Positions 1 to 7,101 of a DNA stretch of 64,000 nucleotides are shown here, piece after piece (positions within the stretch are counted from its first letter, which is position 1; every line of letters begins with the position of its first letter). The notes below the pieces were generated by a model. That model had not been told where the DNA came from and ran no database searches. It saw nothing but the letters and a program-made list of their open reading frames with translations. The DNA comes from CAIYRG01 sp965247505 (lineage in GTDB: Bacteria > Pseudomonadota > Alphaproteobacteria > Micropepsales > Micropepsaceae): the NCBI GenBank assembly GCA_965247505.1, contig OZ252020.1, positions 744,001-808,000 of the forward strand. Reading direction: 5' to 3'. The position numbers were made by a program, and so were the translations under genes.

Positions 1-370
1 CTGCCGGATCGATTTCGACGGTATGAATCGTGGCATCGGGGAGCATTTCCTGCAACGCCTCCGGCAAAGTACCACCACCTAGACCGATGATAAGTATGCG
101 TTGGGGAAATGGATTCAGGAATAGACTAGCCAACATCATGGAAGCATATTCGAAGACAAACTCCTTAGGATTGGCCATATCCTTACAGGACTCTCGACCC
201 ATACCGCGTCGTGCCCTAAAAAGCATGCAGCGCTCTGTGCCGGTCTGCGCCACAACAATGTTGCGATAGAGCGAGTGCTCCTCGTGAATAACGCGTTGCT
301 GGGCGGACGCGGGGACCGCAAATAGCGCTGCACCCACAAATAGAGTCAGAATCGAAATAATGCGCAACAC
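1..370 (-). CDS. Spermidine-synthase-like protein with signal peptide (partial)
   Basis: The gene runs off the left window edge; 123 codons are visible from a GTG at 370. The first ~23 residues form a hydrophobic signal peptide ending ASA-QQ. Then comes the start of a spermidine/spermine synthase fold: the SAM/dcSAM-binding glycine motif IIGLGGGTLPEAL at about residues 99-111 and the acidic strand VEIDPA close to the edge. The start lies 3 bases after the stop of the upstream membrane gene (374-976), so the two are almost certainly co-transcribed. In many bacteria the same two parts are fused as one MFS/spermidine-synthase-type protein; here they are separate genes, and the catalytic half appears to be exported. 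Family assignment is good; substrate and the activity of an exported form are unknown. Confidence 0.8.
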   Translation of the reverse strand, partial: MLRIISILTLFVGAALFAVPASAQQRVIHEEHSLYRNIVVAQTGTERCMLFRARRGMGRESCKDMANPKEFVFEYASMMLASLFLNPFPQRILIIGLGGGTLPEALQEMLPDATIHTVEIDPA

Positions 371-373
371 GAA

Positions 374-976
374 TCACCCTTTCCTAATATTTGCGACCAT
401 TCCCAACCCACCCAGTAAATACGACGTTCCAATAGCCGATAGGAGGATTGTATTCACTTCGAACCAAAGCACAAAGTAAAACGCGGTGAGAAGAGTGCCC
501 GCGGCGCTCCCGACAGTCGAAACAAAATAGAGATATCCCGCGTCATAACCGCTTAATTCGCGGTTCTGAATAATAATCCGGATCGCATAGGGCGAAATCA
601 TTCCGGCAAAGATGGTCGGGACGAAATAAAGAAGGGCACAAGCAAGTAAGGAGCCGCCCCGCGGATCGATAATGTTAACGAAAACAATATTCAGAAGCGC
701 TTCCCCGAACAGAAGCATGGGGAACGTGGTCGTCGCCGATACCATAAGAATCCCGCACAGGCGGACGACACTGGGGTTATGGCGCGAGTAAATTCCGCCG
801 AGGAGATATCCGATGGCCAGCCCGATCATGAAAACGAAAATCACCGAGCCCCAGACATAAACGCTGCTGCCGAAATAGGGCGCGATAAACCGGCCGCCCA
901 ATAGCTCAACAAGCATCACATAGAAGCCGGACCACCCGGCAATTAGTAGGGGCCAAAATACTTTACGCTCTTGCAT
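374..976 (-). CDS. Polytopic membrane half of a spermidine-synthase-type pair
   Basis: 200 residues with five to six hydrophobic segments (about residues 8-25, 38-60, 70-90, 100-125, 140-165, 170-192). The N-terminal pattern of a short basic start, then GFYVMLVELLGGRFIAPYFG and WGSVIFVFMIGLAIGYLLGG, is typical of the membrane domain that precedes spermidine-synthase domains in fused proteins. It lies directly upstream of the exported synthase-like gene with a 3-base gap, so it is read as its membrane partner. The protein lacks a SAM-binding motif of its own. The role is inferred from the fusion family. Confidence 0.75.
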   Translation of the reverse strand: MQERKVFWPLLIAGWSGFYVMLVELLGGRFIAPYFGSSVYVWGSVIFVFMIGLAIGYLLGGIYSRHNPSVVRLCGILMVSATTTFPMLLFGEALLNIVFVNIIDPRGGSLLACALLYFVPTIFAGMISPYAIRIIIQNRELSGYDAGYLYFVSTVGSAAGTLLTAFYFVLWFEVNTILLSAIGTSYLLGGLGMVANIRKG

Positions 977-1189
977 GGGATTCGTTCTCTACCCAAAGAG
1001 TGAACTTTATCGAGTTAGGCCGCGCGGTGCAGGCCAGCCCGCCGCCTCATACACGAGGATGAGCGCGGCGGCTATGTCTTGCCGTCGTGAAGCCTAATCC
1101 AATGGGAAAAAACGCCTCCAAATTCGGCCGCTGGCGCGGCGCGCGGTCACGCCGATGCGATTGCCGATTCTTTGCCTTTATGGGCAATT

Positions 1190-1203
1190 TTGATCGAGGT
1201 CAA
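1190..1203 (+). promoter_or_regulatory. Possible FNR/FixK-type box
   Basis: TTGATCGAGGTCAA is a 14-base near-palindrome close to the FNR/FixK consensus (TTGAT-N4-ATCAA), with one mismatch. It sits about 180 bases upstream of the M19 peptidase start in a 406-base gap (977-1382) that otherwise shows no gene. No promoter can be placed with confidence, so regulation by an FNR-like protein is only a possibility. Confidence 0.25.
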
Positions 1204-1382
1204 AGCGTAAGCGACCTGCCCGAGCTACCCATTCAACCGGGCAGCGCCCTTCCCATTCCGCCCATACACTCTCGCCCCAGCCAGTCGACCGGGGTTTCTT
1301 TTGCGAAGAGAGTGTGGTGGAGACACCGAACATTCCGTATTCTTGGATATGTGGACAGGCTAACCGGGGGGGAAGTCAGACA

Positions 1383-2606
1383 ATGCTTTGGCAAAAAGCG
1401 TCAAATTTCTGTGTGTTTCTTCTCTGTAGCGGGTTGGTACTTATTCCGAATGCAACGCAAGCAGCGGATACGCGCGCAGTCCATGAACGGTTGCTGACAC
1501 TCGATACCCATCTCGACACGCCCTCAAATTTTCGCCGTCCAGGTTGGGACATTATGGACCGTCACGAGGTCGCCGAGAATTTTTCCTTCGTAGACTATCC
1601 GCGCATGACGGAAGGTGGTCTGGATGGTGGCTTCTTTGTAATCTTTACACCGCAAGGACCACGCGACGCGGCTGGCTTTGCAGCGGCGCGCGATGCCGCC
1701 CTTATCAGAGCAACACAAATACGTGAGATGGTGGCGCGCAACCATCCTTATTTTGAACTTGCTCTTGGCGCCGATGATGCGGCGCAAATAAATGCCGCCG
1801 GTCGACGCATTGTTTATCAGAGCATTGAAAATGGTTACCCGCTTGGAACCGACCTAACGCTTCTCCAAACCTTTTACGATCTGGGCGTGCGCATGATCGG
1901 ACCGGTTCACTTCCGCAACAATGATTTTGGTGATTCAAGCACAGACCTGGGCGGCCCGGAATGGCGCGGACTAAGTCCCTTAGGGCGGGAATTGATTGCA
2001 GAGGCGAACCGCCTTGGAATGGTTCTCGACGCATCGCATGCCTCTGACGCCGTATTAGAACAGATGATCGATTTGTCTGAGACGCCCATTATTCTTTCCC
2101 ATTCGGGCGTCAAAGCGGTTTGGGACCACCCCCGAAATGTCGGCGATGCGCTTCTTCTAAGACTCGCACAATCGGGCGGCGTTATTCAGATGAATGCCTA
2201 TAGCGACTATATGATCGATGTTCCGGAAAACGCCGAATTTGAAGCCGAAATGGATGTGTTTCAGGAACAATATGGGCCGATGCGCTCTCTTGCCGGTGCG
2301 GAACTGGCATCCTACGCGGCGGAGCGACGCGCGATCGAAGCCAAATATCCCGAACCGCGGGCCTCGTTCGACGACTTCATGGGACATCTTCTCCACGCGC
2401 TCGCGCTTGTGGGACCGGATCACGTTGGGATTGGGCTCGATTGGGATGGCGGCGGCGGTGTGAACGGGCTGGAAGACGCTGCAGATATTCCAAAGATAAC
2501 GGAGCGCCTCTTGGAATTGGGATATTTGGAAGCCGATATCGCCAAGATTTGGAGCGGCAATGTGCTTCGTCTTTTGGCCCAAGCGGAAACGCACGCTGCG
2601 CTTTAG
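1383..2606 (+). CDS. Exported membrane dipeptidase, peptidase family M19
   Basis: 407 residues from an ATG preceded by a G-rich GGAAG ribosome-binding site; an upstream in-frame start would destroy the signal peptide. Residues 1-28 are a Sec signal ending near TQA-A. Renal-dipeptidase motifs follow in order: LDTHLDT (metal-binding H-x-D, ~40-46), GVRMIGPVHFRNNDFGDS, DASHAS and SHSGVK (metal-binding His), and VGIGLDWDGG near the C-terminus. This is a zinc dipeptidase of the periplasm or outer surface, expected to cleave dipeptides or related amide bonds. It converges with the disrupted gene on the other strand; their stop codons overlap by 4 bases. Confidence 0.9.
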   Translation: MLWQKASNFCVFLLCSGLVLIPNATQAADTRAVHERLLTLDTHLDTPSNFRRPGWDIMDRHEVAENFSFVDYPRMTEGGLDGGFFVIFTPQGPRDAAGFAAARDAALIRATQIREMVARNHPYFELALGADDAAQINAAGRRIVYQSIENGYPLGTDLTLLQTFYDLGVRMIGPVHFRNNDFGDSSTDLGGPEWRGLSPLGRELIAEANRLGMVLDASHASDAVLEQMIDLSETPIILSHSGVKAVWDHPRNVGDALLLRLAQSGGVIQMNAYSDYMIDVPENAEFEAEMDVFQEQYGPMRSLAGAELASYAAERRAIEAKYPEPRASFDDFMGHLLHALALVGPDHVGIGLDWDGGGGVNGLEDAADIPKITERLLELGYLEADIAKIWSGNVLRLLAQAETHAAL

Positions 2607-3099
2607 CGGGCGCCCGTTTCTTCAATTTTCGGCAATGCATCGCGCGGTATTTCGTCGAGGCTGATTGTCCGCGGCCGCGCCTTTACAGTCCATCGGATCA
2701 AAATAGGGGAAAACAAAATGATGATGACGAGCTTCACGGTGGAGGGGTAACTCAAATAGTCGAGCGGTGTTGGCAGAACGAACAACACGATCGCAAGAGC
2801 CGCTATCGCCACGGCCACGAATGATAGCGTAAGAACATAGCTTATTACCCCTGGACCAATCCGCACGCGCGCGTCCGGGGCAAGAATGCGAATACGTTCG
2901 AGTGCGGCCCGAACAAATGGCACATAAAAATTCGAGCGACCTTTGAAATCTGCAAGGCCAGCAAAATGCCCGTTGTCGATTTCGATTTTACGGCCATTTT
3001 TGAGCTCTACAACGAAAACGTAACGCCATGTTTTCATGCGCGTGGGAGCGTAGGCAAGACGAACACCCGTAACGTCTTTCCAAAAGACGCGCGATTCAG

Positions 3100-4549
3100 G
3101 GGGATGTCCCGGTCGATGTTGAAAAGTTGAGGTAGGTGTCGCTCTCCTGGAGCCGTTAGGCTCCGGGTGCTGCAAACCCAAAAGGGAGAACGACACCATG
3201 GAAAATAATATCCGTAGTTCCAGCCGCCCGAAAGCCCTTGCCCCCTCGATTCCTATGCCGCCGCTGGCGGACGCGATGGACGCAGTCCATCTCAGCGTGG
3301 ATCGGTTTTGTCTTCTGGCCGGGGTCGAGGCCTTGGCCGAGATGATGGAGGAGGACGCCACGACCGTGTGCGGGGCCCGACATCGCCGCCATGGGGACCG
3401 TCGAGGTTATCGCTGGGGCAGGACACATAGCGAGATCGGCTACCACGGCGGCAAAGTGAAGGTGGCCCGGCCACGGGTTCGTGACCGGGCGGGCAAAGAG
3501 GTGAGCTTGGAGAGTTGGCAGGCGCTACGCGATGGCAACCTGCTGCTCGAGTGGGCGCTCAACCTGATGGTGCTGAACGTGTCGACCCGCAAGTACCACC
3601 GCGCGGTCCGTCTGCCCGAGGGCGAGCTGGCGAAAGCGCGTGGCGCCGGCACCTCGAAGTCGGCCGTTTCCCGGCGCTTTGTGGCGCTGTCAGGCAAGAA
3701 GATGAAGGCCTGGCTCGCCTCGGATCTCTCGGAACTCGACCTGCTAGTCATCCAGATCGACGGTCTGCATGTCGGCGACCATGTCCTGATGGCGGCGATC
3801 GGCGTCGATGGCAACGGCGACAAGCATGTCCTGGCCGTGGTCGAGGGGGCGACGGAGAACACGGTCGTCGTCCAGGCCTTGATCGACAATCTCCTCGCCA
3901 GGGGGCTCGATCCGACACTGCCGCGGCTGTTCATCGTCGATGGCGCGAAGGCACTCAGCAAAGCGATCCGAAACACCTTCGGTGTGGCCGCCGCCATCCA
4001 GCGCTGCCAGGTCCACAAGGGCCGTAACATCATCGAGCGCCTGCCCCAACATTTGCACGCGAGCGTCAAGAAGGCGCTCCGTCAGGCCTGGGACCAGGAC
4101 GACGCAAACAAGGCCGAGCGGCTCTTGCGCAACCTGGTCCGGCGTCTGGAGCATGAGGAACCGGGCGTCTCGGGCAGCATCCTGGAGGGGCTGGAGGAGA
4201 TCCTCACCGTCATCCGCCTCGGCCTACCGCACGAACTCCGGCGCTCGCTCGCCTGCACCAACATCGTCGAGAACGCGCTCGGCACGGTGCGCCAGGTCAC
4301 CCGCAACGTCAAACGCTGGAGACACGCCGAGATGGCGCTCAGATGGACCGCCGCCGGCCTGCTGGAGGCCCAGAAAACCTTCCGTCGCCTCAAGGCCTAT
4401 CGCCAGCTGCCCATCCTCCGAAATGCTCTCCAGGAACACTTGAGAAAGGCTCAGGCCGACAGTGCCATTGAAACCATCATGAAGGCAGCATAGCATCATC
4501 AACCAGCGACGCCTGCCCCACGAATTTCAACAGAGATAGGGACATCGCC
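3100..4549 (+). mobile_element. Complete IS256-family insertion sequence (1450 bp)
   Basis: The ends are imperfect inverted repeats beginning GGGGATGTCCC (left) and GGCGATGTCCC (right, complement), with similarity running inward for about 40 bases (TGTTGAAA and GTCGCT shared). Exact 8-bp direct repeats CGATTCAG flank it, the duplication size expected for IS256. One intact transposase lies inside. A 529-bp piece of the same element, nearly identical, lies at 21611-22139 in the opposite orientation. Confidence 0.93.
3198..4493 (+). CDS. IS256-family (Mutator-type) transposase
   Basis: 431 residues, full length for the family, with RBS AAAGGGAG just upstream of the ATG. It carries the DDE-type catalytic region: IQIDGLHVGDH (first Asp, ~190), LFIVDGAKALSK (second Asp, ~250), the conserved CQVHKGRN motif, and TNIVENALGTVR (Glu, ~360). 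It moves the element at 3100-4549 by a cut- or copy-type DDE reaction. It looks intact and may be functional. Confidence 0.93.
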   Translation: MENNIRSSSRPKALAPSIPMPPLADAMDAVHLSVDRFCLLAGVEALAEMMEEDATTVCGARHRRHGDRRGYRWGRTHSEIGYHGGKVKVARPRVRDRAGKEVSLESWQALRDGNLLLEWALNLMVLNVSTRKYHRAVRLPEGELAKARGAGTSKSAVSRRFVALSGKKMKAWLASDLSELDLLVIQIDGLHVGDHVLMAAIGVDGNGDKHVLAVVEGATENTVVVQALIDNLLARGLDPTLPRLFIVDGAKALSKAIRNTFGVAAAIQRCQVHKGRNIIERLPQHLHASVKKALRQAWDQDDANKAERLLRNLVRRLEHEEPGVSGSILEGLEEILTVIRLGLPHELRRSLACTNIVENALGTVRQVTRNVKRWRHAEMALRWTAAGLLEAQKTFRRLKAYRQLPILRNALQEHLRKAQADSAIETIMKAA

Positions 4550-4657
4550 CGATTCAGTTCCCGCCGGTTCACTGGTTACAAGTGTGTCTTCTTCCACCCG
4601 CCACACATGCTCTGCCTTGGTAAAGAGGCTTTGGCGTTTGCGGTAGGTGATGCTCAT

Positions 4658-5337
4658 TTTATATTCACCGGGTTTCGTCACTCCGCTCGTACGCATTGAA
4701 TTACGCCGCAGGTGGGCACCACCGTATAGCCTTATCATACTGATTATTATAAGTTTTTCCAGTGGCATGTAGTCTGACCCAACATATACCCCCACACATT
4801 GGTTCGTTTCATCGGACCATGTTGGCGCGCCGAGCAAGATCGCGTGGTGGCCTATGAGCCCTGTAATTACAGCTCTGAAACGGCAAGGGCAGACCCTTCA
4901 AGCCAGGCCAGTCAGGCAACCCAAATGGGCGGTCGAAAGGCAGCCAATTATGCGTCTCATTTGCCAGCGCTGCCGACCGTGTTCCGCTGTGGCACGAACC
5001 AACCTGACAAGTTGCGCCGCTGGCGCGCGTCGAGGCCGGGGGGCAAGGGCCCGAAGACATTTGCATATGCATTTCCCATATCGACCCTTCATGCACCGCA
5101 AGACTCTCTCGTCCCATGTGAACACACGATGCGCGCCCGTGCGGCGTGATCGATCACTCGTCACATCATCGCAAATGCCAATCACCGCGATTTCGGTGCC
5201 ATTGGGAACCGCGACAACGTCCTATGCGTGACGGGCCCGGTGATGACAGGAACGCCGCCCATGCCCCGCGGGATTCCATTATGACGGCATTTCTAAGTAA
5301 GGGTAGGTGCGACCATGATGAGTACGAGTTCGTCTTG
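4658..5337. other. Stretch without a recognisable gene
   Basis: 680 bases between two decayed genes. Open frames of 70-125 codons exist on both strands but overlap each other, lack good ribosome-binding sites and have low-complexity Arg/Ala/Pro-rich products. No RNA gene, inverted repeat or IS end was recognised here. Confidence 0.5.
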
Positions 5338-5763
5338 TTATCCGAAGCCCTTCTTTACTTTTAGGACACGATTGATCTGAACGCGCCCCGGTTCATCCCC
5401 CGCAAGCCCAAATCCTTTTTCCTTGAGTAGTTTTTCCGTGCGCTGATTTTCCGCGTAATACTCATCCCGCCGTCGCTTGTCCTCTGCCGGGTCATCCGAG
5501 CTAACATAGAATTCACTGAGGACTGGTAGGTCTTCCTCTTCTCCGTTTGCATGCACTCGCACGTGGCGATCATCCGTCATGCGATGTGAAGCATAGTAAT
5601 CGAGATATTCGCCCTTTTCATTGGACCCAAATAAGTACCAGATACTCCACCCGGCCTCGACGATCTTGCCCGGTTTGCGTTTGGCTAGGTCATGCGCCGG
5701 AATCTCAATGTTTCAATGTTCAAAGGTCTTCGCAAACGCCCGCGCTATATTTACTATCGCCAT
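5338..5763 (-). pseudogene. Conserved hypothetical gene with an internal TGA stop
   Basis: From ATG 5763 the frame reads MAIVNIARAFAKTFEH, then TGA, then continues without a shift as NIEIPAHDLAKRKPGK...WSIWYLFGSNEKGEYLDYYASH...INRVLKVKKGFG to a stop at 5338. The codon after the stop remains in the same frame for 124 residues of clearly protein-like, charged sequence. A start after the TGA would have to use a rare codon or the internal ATG at 5580, which would remove the W-rich core. The repeated ACATTGA at the stop suggests a local mutation. No function is recognised; it is best read as a recently broken small cytoplasmic protein. Confidence 0.6.
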
Positions 5764-5901
5764 ACCTTACGATCCTATGGTGAGGAGCGGAATTGATTCT
5801 TGGTGCGTCGGCGGACTAAGAAAGGCGTCATTTCTGCGAGCCAGGCCAGTACAGACCATTGCGGCGCCCGTAGCTCTAATGCCTGGTCTTCCGTCTGGAT
5901 T

Positions 5902-6354
5902 TCACTGCAACATACCCCCGCTGATTTCCAAATCCAACCTCGCCGAATCGAGTTCCAAGGTAATCTCGTTAGACAGCTCTTCGACGCTATTAGTAACCAA
6001 AGCCGGAAACGCGGTAGAAATGTCGTGCTGTGCCTCGCTGACAATGCATTGGAGGTAGAGGTTCACCTCAGCTAGAAAGAAGTTATATTCGTCGACTGCG
6101 AAATTATAAGAATCTACGGCATCTGCTAATAAAGTGAACGGCGCGCTTGGCTTGGAGCAGGAAGACGGTTTCCAAGTGCAATTAGATGCTAAAATAGAAT
6201 TCATCCGGCCCAAGTCACACTCGCCAAAAAGCCCTCCACTAATTTCGCCGGCAAGGACTTGGGTTGGGGTCGTCGTGCCTCCCAGTAATAATCCAACGAC
6301 GAACAATGGGACCATAATGAACGCCGAGAATGTCAACTGAAGGGATGTTCGCAT
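5902..6354 (-). CDS. Hypothetical exported protein
   Basis: 150 residues from the ATG preceded at 5 bases by GGAGG, which decides the start over an upstream in-frame ATG. Residues ~1-35 are hydrophobic (signal peptide or anchor, MRTSLQLTFSAFIMVPLF onward). The mature part has four cysteines and a helical segment rich in Asn, Tyr and Glu (LADAVDSYNFAVDEYNFFLA). No family is recognised. It is flanked by broken genes on both sides. Confidence 0.6.
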   Translation of the reverse strand: MRTSLQLTFSAFIMVPLFVVGLLLGGTTTPTQVLAGEISGGLFGECDLGRMNSILASNCTWKPSSCSKPSAPFTLLADAVDSYNFAVDEYNFFLAEVNLYLQCIVSEAQHDISTAFPALVTNSVEELSNEITLELDSARLDLEISGGMLQ

Positions 6355-6719
6355 AGTGGCCTCCATTTCTGACGTGAGGGCTTTTTGCACCCGCGCGAAG
6401 GTGAAACTATTGCATCTGTGACCGCTTACCTAGGGTTGTTCAGGCCCAAAGCCCTTTCGAGTGCAGCTTTTTTCTTTCGGAGAACGTCTGCTTTATCCTG
6501 GAGGTCTCAAGGATTCGGCGTAAAATATCCTCGACCCATGTTTGATTATCAAAGTTGGCCCCAGCGGAAACCGATTTAGCCTGGTGAACGGGCTCTCGCA
6601 GCAGTTTTTGGCCCCGAGCTTGCGCGGCGTTTTCGTCTCGCGGCGATCGGTCCTGGGCATGATCGGTGGGGGCGTGACCGGCGGTGCTGATATTGAAATG
6701 CTGTAATGCAAAGAAACGC

Positions 6720-6843
6720 AAAGATATGATGTGCTCCTGAGCGCGAGCATTTCGGTAATCGCGCCCGCACCAAGAATCCACCAGCCATAATAAATGGCCG
6801 GTCGGTCCATTTGGCCGGGATTCGGGTTAGTTTTCTCGAGCAT
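6720..6843 (-). pseudogene. N-terminal remnant of an MFS transporter
   Basis: From ATG 6843 the first ~40 residues read MLEKTNPNPGQMDRPAIYYG then WWILGAGAITEMLALRSTSY, which matches the start and first helix of major facilitator transporters (YYGWW...GAGAITE). After this the frame loses any resemblance to the family, and only short pieces in other frames remain down to about 6440. It is a dead fragment just outside the left end of the putative island. Confidence 0.6.
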
Positions 6844-6953
6844 GGAGGCCGAAACCTACGCCCAATGGAACCGTATTCACAGCCGATGCGTTGATTTTAG
6901 CGGCGACCAATTACACGCAAAAGCCAGCTAAATCTGGCGATTTCTGTTTGCCT

Positions 6954-7010
6954 ATTGGTAGGCGCAGAGGGGCAAGCCCCCCCCCCCCGGCCCGCCGATG
7001 AAGTGCTTAA
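6954..7010 (-). repeat. tRNA-Lys 3'-end fragment, probable distal attachment site
   Basis: The 20 bases at 6954-6973 (ATTGGTAGGCGCAGAGGGGC) are identical to 28573-28592, which is the CCA end of the intact tRNA-Lys plus two bases outside it. Weaker similarity continues through the T arm and into the anticodon arm (CCCGCCGATGAAG versus CCCGCTGATTAAG). It includes a run of 12 C at 6977-6988 where the tRNA has five. Orientation is the same as the tRNA. This is the arrangement left by site-specific integration into a tRNA 3' end, so it is read as the far att site of a 21.6-kb element. Confidence 0.65.
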
Positions 7011-7101
7011 TTCACCTCGTTTGGCGTTGATCTTCTTCTCTCCAGTTTATCATTATATTTCAATGATTTCTTGGCTTTGAACCACCAGCACGATGACGCC
7101 T

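Larger units (their letters stand above)
2603..4657 (-). pseudogene. Membrane protein gene interrupted by an IS256-family element
   Basis: The gene is in two pieces around the IS at 3100-4549. The 5' piece (4657 to 4550) reads MSITYRKRQSLF...SEPAGTES; the 3' piece (3099 to 2603) reads SRVFWKDVTGVRL...KIEETGAR. Removing the IS and one copy of the 8-bp target duplication (CGATTCAG, at 3092-3099 and 4550-4557) joins them in frame through GAA-TCG (Glu-Ser), giving about 200 residues. The product would have a soluble PH-like N-terminal part and two transmembrane segments near the C-terminus (around GVISYVLTLSFVAVAIAAL and VKLVIIILFSPILIRW). Function unknown. The start at 4657 is a choice among several in-frame ATGs without a clear ribosome-binding site. 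Confidence 0.8.

Noticed and set aside
3440..4069. Long open frames antisense to the IS256 transposase (also 3515-4027 and 3940-4443 on the same strand)
   Set aside because: They are shadow frames of a GC-rich transposase gene, with Arg/Ser-rich products and no ribosome-binding sites.
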